This document shows, one piece after another, positions 1 to 6,717 of a DNA stretch of 13,434 nucleotides. Both the position numbers and the translations under genes were made by a program. The stretch lies in NCBI GenBank assembly GCA_902783935.1, contig CACZTA010000092.1:1-13434 (forward strand), written 5' to 3'. The notes below the pieces were generated by a model that was not told the DNA's origin, made no database searches, and saw only the letters and a program-made list of their open reading frames with translations. The first letter of the stretch is position 1. Each line of letters starts with the position of its first letter. The stretch comes from an uncultured Lachnospiraceae bacterium (GTDB lineage Bacteria; Bacillota; Clostridia; Lachnospirales; Lachnospiraceae).

Positions 1-619
1 CTGCGGCGCAAATGTCGATGCGCGTCCCACATGGCTGCTCCAGTTTGCCGAAATGGGGTCGATCTATATGGAATCAGCCATGAAGATTCCGAATCCGACA
101 GTCGGCATTCTGAATATAGGGGCTGAAGAAGAAAAAGGGAATTCGCTGGTCAAAGAGACGATCCCTCTCCTGAAGGCAAGCAGCCATATCAACTTTATCG
201 GTTCCGTGGAAGCAAGGGATGTGCCTTCCGGTGCCTGTGATGTCCTGGTGACGGATGCGTTCAGCGGCAACCTGATCATGAAAATGTATGAAGGCACCGC
301 GACGACGATTTACAGAATCATGAAGAACAGCCTCAAGAGTACGGTTCCGGGCATGATCGGAGGCCTTCTGATAAAAGGAACGCTCAAAAAGAAGCTCCTG
401 ACAAAATTTGACGCTTCCGCGTACGGCGGGGCGCCGCTTCTCGGACTGAAGGGACTGGTCGTGAAAGCCCACGGCAATTCAGGACCCGTGGAATTTAAAG
501 TCGCTGTCGAGCAGTGTGTCCAGTTCTACAGTGAAAATGTCAACGGAAAGATCCGGGAGCGGATGGAAGCGGAAGCGGATGCTATCCGCAAAATGAAAAA
601 GAAAACGGAAGAATCATAA
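1..619 (+). CDS. plsX: Phosphate acyltransferase PlsX, 3' part (5' end outside window)
   Basis: This is the C-terminal 205 residues of PlsX; complete family members are about 330-340 residues. The reading frame is open from base 2, the first visible residues being CGANVDARPTWLLQFAEMGS, so the ATG at 53 is internal and not the start. PlsX is a peripheral membrane enzyme that makes acyl-phosphate from acyl-ACP for the PlsY step of phosphatidic acid synthesis. Family landmarks seen are GAN-D near the window edge, LNIGAEEEKGN, the VTDAFSGN segment (usually TDGFTGN) and the C-terminal YGGAPLLGLKG..KAHGNS block. The frame ends at TAA 617-619. An acyl-carrier-protein-like gene follows after 36 bases, the usual neighbour in Firmicutes. 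The identification is secure; only the N-terminal part is missing. Confidence 0.96.
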   Translation, partial: CGANVDARPTWLLQFAEMGSIYMESAMKIPNPTVGILNIGAEEEKGNSLVKETIPLLKASSHINFIGSVEARDVPSGACDVLVTDAFSGNLIMKMYEGTATTIYRIMKNSLKSTVPGMIGGLLIKGTLKKKLLTKFDASAYGGAPLLGLKGLVVKAHGNSGPVEFKVAVEQCVQFYSENVNGKIRERMEAEADAIRKMKKKTEES

Positions 620-655
620 AGGAAAGACGGTTTTCTGCCGGACAGAGGAGAAACC

Positions 656-874
656 ATGGAAACGGAAATGATCAGAACGATGGCAGCAGAGACGCTGGGG
701 CTGGATCCCGGAAATATACATGATAAAACGGATCTCGTGACGGATCTGGGCGCCAATGCCATGGACCTTCTGGCAGTCGCGGTAAAAATGGAAGAAACTT
801 TTTCTGTAAGCATTGACAGAGAGAAGCTTCTGAAAGCAAGAACCGTCGCAGACTTTTCAGAACTGCTGGACTGA
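656..874 (+). CDS. Acyl carrier protein-like protein lacking the phosphopantetheine serine
   Basis: This 72-residue protein has the length, helix pattern and position of an acyl carrier protein. It aligns without gaps to the ACP core: DLVTDLGANAMDLLAV here against a usual FxxDLGADSLDxVEL, followed by the typical KMEETFSVSI (helix III and acidic loop) and TVADFSELL. At the modification site the motif Asp-Ser-Leu has become Asn34-Ala35-Met36 (codons AAT GCC ATG, 755-763). The serine that receives 4'-phosphopantetheine is therefore an alanine, and the protein should not be able to carry acyl chains by the known mechanism. The start ATG at 656 has the ribosome site AGAGGAG (644-650); Met5 at 668 is a less likely alternative. 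It lies between plsX and rnc, where acpP normally sits. It may be a structural or regulatory ACP mimic, with a second functional acpP elsewhere. The fold call is firm; the role is unknown. Confidence 0.85.
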   Translation: METEMIRTMAAETLGLDPGNIHDKTDLVTDLGANAMDLLAVAVKMEETFSVSIDREKLLKARTVADFSELLD

Positions 875-889
875 ATACGGAGGAGAGAA

Positions 890-1585
890 TTGTTTAACCG
901 GAATCTGGAAGAACTGGAAGAGCAGATCGGCTATCATTTCAATGACCGGGAGCTTCTTGCTGCCGCAGTCACGCATACATCCTATGCAAATGAGCACCGC
1001 CGTGAGAACATCATGAACAATGAAAGGCTTGAATATCTCGGCGACGCGATTCTTGACTTTGCTGCCGCCGACTATCTTTACCGCCGTTATCCGGACAGGA
1101 AAGAGGGGGACCTCAGTAAGATGAGGGCCAGCCGGGTGAGCGAGCAGCCTCTCGCCAAATGCGGTCGGGATCTGCATCTGCCTGATTTTCTTCGCCTCGG
1201 GAAAGGGGAAGAGCAGACAGGGGGAAGAAACCGCGACTCCATCATATCCGATGCGGTTGAGGCCGTCATCGGGGCCGTGTATCTGGACGGCGGGTTTGAG
1301 CCGGCCAGAAACCTCGTCCTTTCCCGGATCCTGCTTGACCAGCAGGAAGAAGATCTGTTTACGGACAGGAGGACTCCGCTCCAGGAGCTGTTCCAGGACC
1401 GGCAGAAACAGATTGAATACAGGGTTGTGGGGGAATCCGGTCCGCCTCATGACAGAATATTTGAGACCGAAGCCTATGTTGACGGTGTCCTGATCGGCAG
1501 AGGCAGCGGCAGAACTAAAAAATCGTCTGCGCAGAGTGCGGCGCAGGATGCGCTGGAGAGACTGCATGTATCTGAAATCAATTGA
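890..1585 (+). CDS. rnc: Ribonuclease III
   Basis: This 231-residue protein is the Mg2+-dependent endonuclease that cuts double-stranded RNA, including rRNA precursors and, in Firmicutes, scRNA precursors and some mRNAs. The N-terminal nuclease domain (about 1-150) carries the signature NERLEYLGDAIL at 44-55. The expected acidic residues are present: Glu45, Asp52, Glu72, and Asp121/Glu124 in SDAVEAVIGAVYLDGG. The C-terminal double-stranded RNA-binding domain (about 162-226) has TPLQELFQ, a GPPHDRIFETEAYVDG segment and the conserved GRGSGRTKKSSAQSAAQDAL. The start is TTG at 890, preceded by CGGAGGAGAG at 879-888; no ATG fits the conserved N-terminus. It follows the acyl-carrier-like gene by 15 bases, and its end overlaps the smc start by 20 bases, so translational coupling is likely. 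Length and domains are normal. Confidence 0.97.
   Translation: MFNRNLEELEEQIGYHFNDRELLAAAVTHTSYANEHRRENIMNNERLEYLGDAILDFAAADYLYRRYPDRKEGDLSKMRASRVSEQPLAKCGRDLHLPDFLRLGKGEEQTGGRNRDSIISDAVEAVIGAVYLDGGFEPARNLVLSRILLDQQEEDLFTDRRTPLQELFQDRQKQIEYRVVGESGPPHDRIFETEAYVDGVLIGRGSGRTKKSSAQSAAQDALERLHVSEIN
1555..1560 (+). promoter_or_regulatory. Ribosome binding site that fixes the smc start
   Basis: GGAGAG lies 5 bases before the ATG at 1566, inside the last codons of rnc. It supports 1566 as the smc start over the in-frame ATG at 1536, which would add ten residues (MRRRMRWRDC) that merely overlap the coding sequence of the RNase III double-stranded RNA-binding domain. Confidence 0.8.
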
Positions 1586-4500
1586 AGTCCAGGGATTTAA
1601 ATCCTTTGCAAATAAACTGAAATTTGAATTCCCGGAAGGGATCACCGGGATCGTCGGCCCGAACGGAAGCGGCAAATCAAATGTGGCAGACGCGGTGCGG
1701 TGGGTCCTCGGTGAGCAGAGCGCAAAACAGCTTCGAAGCGGGAACATGCAGGATGTCATTTTTGCCGGTACGGAGACCAGAAAAGCGCAGAGCTTCGCAT
1801 CAGTCGCCATCACATTTGATAATTCCGACCATGTGCTCGACGTCGGCTACGACGAAGTCACGGTGACGCGCAGGCTGTACCGTTCAGGTGAGAGCGAATA
1901 CCTTCTGAATAATACAAATGTGCGGCTCAGGGATATAAATGAAATATTCTATGATACAGGAATCGGCCAGGAAGGCTATTCCATCATCGGGCAGGGACAG
2001 ATCGACCGGATCCTCTCGGGAAAAGCGGAGGAACGGCGGGAGCTTTTTGACGAGGCAGCCGGGATCGTAAAATTCAAGAAACGAAAGCGCGCCGCGCTTA
2101 AGAAGCTTGACGAAGAACACCAGAACCTGCTGAGGGTGAGCGACATACTGAAAGAACTCACCCAGCAGCTCGGTCCTCTGGAAAAGCAGTCGGAGACAGC
2201 GAAGAAGTATCTTGCGCTCCGGGAAAAGCAGAGAGAACTGGAAATCCGCCTGTTTGCGATTGAGGAGACACGGGCCGCTCTCCAGATGAAAGAGGCGGCT
2301 GACAGGATTGACACCGTCGAGGCGGAAATGGCGGACACAAAGACACTCTTTGACCGCACGAAAACGGAATATGACGAGCTGGAACAGCAGCTGGAAGAAC
2401 TCGGTGCGAAAATCAGGGAATTCGACGAGGAAAGTTCCAGAATCGAGGTCCTGAAGACGCAGCTGGCCGGCCAGACGGAAGTCCTGCAGGAACAGATCCG
2501 CTCCGGCGAAAGTGACGGGCGCAGATACGGGGAGCGCACGGAAAGCATAAACATTTCCATAACGGAACTGGACAAAAGGGTTGCCGGCCTACGCGCGGAA
2601 ATCAGTGAAAACGGCAAGGCGGAAGAAGCGGTCAGACTGCGGGAGCAGGAGACAGCCGGGAGACTGTCCGGCCTTGATGAAAAGATTCAGGAAACCGTCG
2701 GCGAGCTGGACAGGAAGAAGAACGAAGTGATGTCCATGCTCGAAAACAGGGCGTCCGTGAAGGGAAAAATGCAGCGGTACGGCACACTTCTCGAGCAGAT
2801 GTCGATCCGCCGCTCCGAAATCAGCGGCAGGCTCCTTCTCCTGAAAGAAGATGAAGAACGTTTCATGAGGGATCTGGCAGACAGAGAAGGAGAGGTTGCG
2901 GATCTCCGCAGCAGGACGGATGCACTCGCGCTTGAGGAAGCGGAGTGTGAGAAGCAGCTGGCTGTATTTCATGATGAACTCACGGAGACAAACCGGCAGC
3001 TGGACGAAGCAGCGACTTCTTATCACAGGGACAGTTCGCGACTCGAATCCCTGAAGGCGATGGCCGAAAACTATGACGGCTACGGAAACGGCATCCGGAA
3101 GATCATGGAACAGAAGAAGCGGAATCCCGGCATCCGCGGCGTCGTAGCTGACCTGATCAGTGTCTCGTCAGAATATGAGACAGCAATCGAGACGGCTCTC
3201 GGCGGAAATATCCGCAACATTGTCACAGACAACGATGTGACGGCGAAATATCTGATTGAATACCTGAAATCGAATAAATACGGCAGGGCAACATTTCTGC
3301 CGCTGACAAATATAAAACCCAGGCACCTCGCAAATACAGCCGTGCTCGGGGAAGAAGGCGTCATCGGAACGGCCTCGTCCCTCGTCACTTCGGAAGAAGA
3401 CTACCGCGATCTCTGTGAATTCCTCCTCGGAAGGACCGTCGTTGTCGATACGATCGATCACGCGATCCTGATCGGAAGGAAATACAGGCACAGTATCTAT
3501 ATGGTGACGCTGCAGGGCGAATCTTTTGCACCCGGCGGATCTATCACGGGCGGCGCCTTCCGGAATAAAGACAACCTGCTCGGCAGGAAACGGGATATCG
3601 ATGAGCTGACAGCGAGAAGCGCAGCGCTCAGAAAAGAGACGGATGCGCTTCAGAAGAGGATTGCGGATCTCCGTGAAGAGCGGAACGGTGTCAGGAACCG
3701 CCATCACGAGACCCATGAAAAAAGACAGCAGCTTCTTCTGAAAATGAATACTGCGGGCATCGGGAAGAAACAGGCTGAAGAGCAGCTGCACATCATCAGG
3801 CTGAACAGTGCGGCCCTTGAAAAAGAACTGGCGGAAATCGACAGCCAGATCCGGGAAGTGAGGGGGAAAGACAGCGGAATCCGACGGACACTCGAGGATT
3901 CGGAGGCACAGGAATCAGCAGCCAATGAGGACGCTGCCGCCCTCCGCGAAAAAGAGAATGCCCTTCGAGAGAAGCGTCTTCTCTGTGCGGAAGAACTCGA
4001 ATCCATCCGTGTTGAAGCGGCACAGATCACGGAACAGCAGTATTACAGGAATGAAACCGTCACGAGACTGATGACGGAGAGAGACGGCCTGATAAAGGAA
4101 CAGAAACAGATCGCTGAGGCTCTCCGCGAATCAGAAGAAGAAATCGCGCGGAAGCAGGAACAGCTTCTGGAAATAAGAGAAGCTATCTCAAGAGGAAGCG
4201 AGCAGGCCGGACAGGTGTCCGCTTCACGGGCTGAAGCGGAGAGACGCCGGCAGGAGATCTCCGACAGCCACAAAGAGTTCTTCACAAAGAGGGATGAACT
4301 GTCTGAGCATATGAGCCGGCTGGACCGCGAATACTTCCGCCTGACAGCGCAGAAGGAGAAGCTGGAAAACGAGCGCGAGGAGCGCTGCGCCTATATGAGG
4401 GAAGAGTACAACCTCATGCCCAGCGAGCTGCGGGCTGCCGCCCCGGAAGTCCGCGGAGAAGACAGGACTTCCGTCAGGAAGACGATTAAAGAGACCAAAG

Positions 4501-5126
4501 ACGCCATCCGAGATCTCGGAAATGTCAATGTCAACGCCATAGAAGATTACAAAGCCCTGAGTGAACGGCACCTTTTCCTCAGCGCACAGCATGAAGATCT
4601 GACAAAATCCGAAAAGACGCTGCTCGGCATCATCGATGAACTGGATGACGGCATGCGCCGGCAGTTTACGGAAAAGCTTGCCATGATCCGCACCGAATTT
4701 GACAGAGCCTTTAAGGAACTCTTCGGGGGCGGCAGGGGAAGCATAGAGATTGAACCGGATGCGGATATACTGGAGGCGGGCATTTCGATTATTGCCCATC
4801 CCCCGGGCAAAAAACTGCAGAATATGATGCAGCTGTCCGGAGGAGAGCGCGCACTCACCGCGATTGCGCTTCTTTTTGCCATCCAGAACCTCAAGCCTTC
4901 GCCTTTCTGCCTCCTCGATGAGATCGAAGCGGCCCTCGATGAAGGAAATGTCGTGCGGTTCGCGGGCTACCTGCACAAGTTGACAAAAAATACGCAGTTT
5001 ATTATTATTACCCACAGACGCGGGACGATGACGGCCGCAGACCGTCTGTACGGGATCACCATGCAGGAAAAAGGTGTTTCCGCGCTCGTCTCCGTGAACC
5101 TGATAGAAGATAAGCTCAGTAAATAA
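1566..5126 (+). CDS. smc: Chromosome partition protein SMC
   Basis: This is the SMC subunit of the bacterial condensin (SMC-ScpAB), which compacts and separates replicated chromosomes by ATP-driven loop extrusion. From the ATG at 1566 the protein has 1186 residues, the usual Firmicutes length. The head is split. The N-terminal half has MYLKSIEVQGFKSFA and Walker A GPNGSGKS at 31-38. The C-terminal half has the ABC signature LSGGE at about 1090-1094 and Walker B FCLLDE with Asp1118-Glu1119, followed by the D-loop region AALDEGN. Two long heptad-rich coiled-coil arms (about 170-500 and 680-1030) flank the hinge (about 505-675), which contains APGGSITGGAF. The frame overlaps rnc by 20 bases and ends 13 bases before ftsY. 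The kleisin and ScpB genes are not in the window. All catalytic motifs are intact. Confidence 0.98.
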   Translation: MYLKSIEVQGFKSFANKLKFEFPEGITGIVGPNGSGKSNVADAVRWVLGEQSAKQLRSGNMQDVIFAGTETRKAQSFASVAITFDNSDHVLDVGYDEVTVTRRLYRSGESEYLLNNTNVRLRDINEIFYDTGIGQEGYSIIGQGQIDRILSGKAEERRELFDEAAGIVKFKKRKRAALKKLDEEHQNLLRVSDILKELTQQLGPLEKQSETAKKYLALREKQRELEIRLFAIEETRAALQMKEAADRIDTVEAEMADTKTLFDRTKTEYDELEQQLEELGAKIREFDEESSRIEVLKTQLAGQTEVLQEQIRSGESDGRRYGERTESINISITELDKRVAGLRAEISENGKAEEAVRLREQETAGRLSGLDEKIQETVGELDRKKNEVMSMLENRASVKGKMQRYGTLLEQMSIRRSEISGRLLLLKEDEERFMRDLADREGEVADLRSRTDALALEEAECEKQLAVFHDELTETNRQLDEAATSYHRDSSRLESLKAMAENYDGYGNGIRKIMEQKKRNPGIRGVVADLISVSSEYETAIETALGGNIRNIVTDNDVTAKYLIEYLKSNKYGRATFLPLTNIKPRHLANTAVLGEEGVIGTASSLVTSEEDYRDLCEFLLGRTVVVDTIDHAILIGRKYRHSIYMVTLQGESFAPGGSITGGAFRNKDNLLGRKRDIDELTARSAALRKETDALQKRIADLREERNGVRNRHHETHEKRQQLLLKMNTAGIGKKQAEEQLHIIRLNSAALEKELAEIDSQIREVRGKDSGIRRTLEDSEAQESAANEDAAALREKENALREKRLLCAEELESIRVEAAQITEQQYYRNETVTRLMTERDGLIKEQKQIAEALRESEEEIARKQEQLLEIREAISRGSEQAGQVSASRAEAERRRQEISDSHKEFFTKRDELSEHMSRLDREYFRLTAQKEKLENEREERCAYMREEYNLMPSELRAAAPEVRGEDRTSVRKTIKETKDAIRDLGNVNVNAIEDYKALSERHLFLSAQHEDLTKSEKTLLGIIDELDDGMRRQFTEKLAMIRTEFDRAFKELFGGGRGSIEIEPDADILEAGISIIAHPPGKKLQNMMQLSGGERALTAIALLFAIQNLKPSPFCLLDEIEAALDEGNVVRFAGYLHKLTKNTQFIIITHRRGTMTAADRLYGITMQEKGVSALVSVNLIEDKLSK

Positions 5127-5139
5127 GCGGAGGTACGGG

Positions 5140-6051
5140 ATGGGCTTTTTTGACCGCCTGAAAAAAGGACTCACGAAAACACAGCACGTGCTGGTGCGCG
5201 GCATTGACGATGTCATGGCGAGACACGACCGGATCGACGAGGATTTTTATGAAGATCTGGAAGAGATCATGCTGAAGGGAGATATCGGAGTCCGGACTAC
5301 AGAAGAAATACTCGATGAACTTCGGGACCGCGTGTCGGAGAACCGGATTAAAAACCCGAAAGACTGCGCGGATATTCTGATTGATATTATCCGTGACCGG
5401 ATGCGTGTGACAGAAGAGGATTACGCTTTTGAAAAACAGAAGTCGGCTGTCCTGATCATCGGCGTCAACGGGGCCGGCAAAACAACCTCTGTCGGCAAGC
5501 TGGCTGCCATCTATAAAAACATGGGGAAGAAAGTCATTCTGGCCGCAGCGGACACATACAGGGCTGCTGCCAATGAACAGCTGGCGGAATGGGCAGGGCG
5601 CGCAGGCGTCCAGCTGATCAGCGGGCAGAACGGGGCAGACCCGGGATCCGTCGTGTTTGATGCGATTGCGGCTGCAAAAGCGAGGAATGCGGATATCCTG
5701 CTGATCGACACGGCCGGAAGGCTTCATAATAAGAAAAACCTTATGAACGAGCTTCATAAGCTGTACAGAATTCTCGAGAAAGAGTATGCTGATGCGAAAA
5801 GGGAAACACTGCTTGTGCTGGACGGCACGACGGGACAGAACGCACTTCAGCAGGCCAGGGAATTCTCGGAAGCGGCACAGGTGACAGGCGTCATCCTGAC
5901 AAAACTTGACGGCACTTCAAAAGGCGGTATCGCCATTGCCGTCCAGTCAGAGCTCGGCATTCCCGTCAAGTATATCGGTGTCGGCGAGACACTTGATGAC
6001 ATGCAGCGGTTTAATGCCGATGAGTTTGTGAATGCCCTGTTTAATGTCTGA
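5140..6051 (+). CDS. ftsY: Signal recognition particle receptor FtsY (SRP GTPase)
   Basis: This 303-residue SRP-type GTPase receives ribosome-SRP complexes at the membrane and hands nascent membrane proteins to SecYEG. It is the short form typical of Firmicutes, without the long acidic A domain of E. coli. The N-terminal amphipathic start MGFFDRLKKGL probably contacts lipid, and an N domain of helices follows to about residue 98. The G domain carries P-loop GVNGAGKTT at 108-116, DTYRAAA at 138-144, DTAGR at 190-194, TKLDG at 254-258 and the closing GVGETLDDMQRF. The ATG at 5140 is preceded by GGAGG (5129-5133). It follows smc by 13 bases, a conserved order. The ylxM-ffh pair that often follows in Clostridia is absent here; a HAD hydrolase comes next. 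Confidence 0.98.
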   Translation: MGFFDRLKKGLTKTQHVLVRGIDDVMARHDRIDEDFYEDLEEIMLKGDIGVRTTEEILDELRDRVSENRIKNPKDCADILIDIIRDRMRVTEEDYAFEKQKSAVLIIGVNGAGKTTSVGKLAAIYKNMGKKVILAAADTYRAAANEQLAEWAGRAGVQLISGQNGADPGSVVFDAIAAAKARNADILLIDTAGRLHNKKNLMNELHKLYRILEKEYADAKRETLLVLDGTTGQNALQQAREFSEAAQVTGVILTKLDGTSKGGIAIAVQSELGIPVKYIGVGETLDDMQRFNADEFVNALFNV

Positions 6052-6078
6052 GGCGTCCCTGAAGGAGGATGAATCTGG

Positions 6079-6699
6079 ATGATTCGGAATATTCTGTTTG
6101 ATATGGGCGGGGTCCTGATGCGCTTTATTCCCGAGCGCTATATTGCAGACCTCGGAGTCAGTCCGGAAGACGGGACGCTTCTTATGAGAGAGGTATTCCG
6201 CTCACCTGAATGGGGAGCTCTGGACTGGGGGAGCCTCACGGAAGAGGAAGCTTACGTAAGGTTCTGTGCCCGCCTGCCGGAGCGCCTTCATGAAGCAGCG
6301 GCGGAACTCCTGTTCAGATGGGACCGGCCGATCATTCCCGTAGAGGGCATGGAACAGTTTGTGAGAGACCTGAAGCTCAGCGGATACCGGCTTTTCCTTC
6401 TCTCAAATGCAAGTGTCCGTCAGCATGAATACTGGCCCCGGATCCCCGGCTGCGGGTATTTTGAGGATACGCTGGTCAGCGCGGATGAGCATCTGGTCAA
6501 GCCCCAGCCCGAGATTTACCTGCGGGCATGCGAAAAATTCGGCATACTTCCCGAAGAAAGCCTCTTCATCGACGATGTTCATCTGAATATCGAAGGGGCG
6601 CGTCAGGCGGGGATCCGCGGAATTGTCTTCCACGAAGACATACCTGAACTGAAACAGAAGCTTCAGGAAGCCGGGGTAAAAATATGCTGTGAATCATAA
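6079..6699 (+). CDS. HAD-superfamily hydrolase, YihX-like subgroup
   Basis: This is a 206-residue haloacid-dehalogenase-type hydrolase, probably a small-molecule phosphatase of unknown substrate. Motif I is FDMGGVL with the nucleophile Asp8. The residue two places later is Gly10 rather than the usual second Asp, as also found in E. coli YihX (FDLGNV), a sugar-phosphate phosphatase. A helical cap spans about 15-85. Motif II is LLSNAS (Ser109), motif III is LVKPQPEIY (Lys141), and motif IV is FIDDVHLN (Asp165-Asp166) followed by NIEGARQAG. The closing CC near the C-terminus is unremarkable. The ATG at 6079 has a strong AAGGAGG at 6062-6068; another ATG at 6069 is in a different frame. It lies 27 bases after ftsY and 18 bases before the large activase gene, so it is part of the same run. 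The link to YihX comes from motif pattern only. Confidence 0.9.
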   Translation: MIRNILFDMGGVLMRFIPERYIADLGVSPEDGTLLMREVFRSPEWGALDWGSLTEEEAYVRFCARLPERLHEAAAELLFRWDRPIIPVEGMEQFVRDLKLSGYRLFLLSNASVRQHEYWPRIPGCGYFEDTLVSADEHLVKPQPEIYLRACEKFGILPEESLFIDDVHLNIEGARQAGIRGIVFHEDIPELKQKLQEAGVKICCES

Positions 6700-6717
6700 G
6701 GAATTACGAGGAGTAGT

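Noticed and set aside
1536..1565. Upstream ATG that would extend SMC by ten residues
   Set aside because: The extra residues MRRRMRWRDC are not SMC-like, the ribosome site at 1555-1560 serves the ATG at 1566, and the 1186-residue length then matches the family.
857..1813. 318-codon minus-strand open frame opposite rnc and smc
   Set aside because: It is a shadow of the RNase III and SMC coding sequence; the product has no recognisable domain.
4224..5216. 330-codon minus-strand open frame opposite the SMC head and the ftsY start
   Set aside because: It covers the strongly conserved Walker B and signature region on the other strand; its composition is typical of an antisense shadow.
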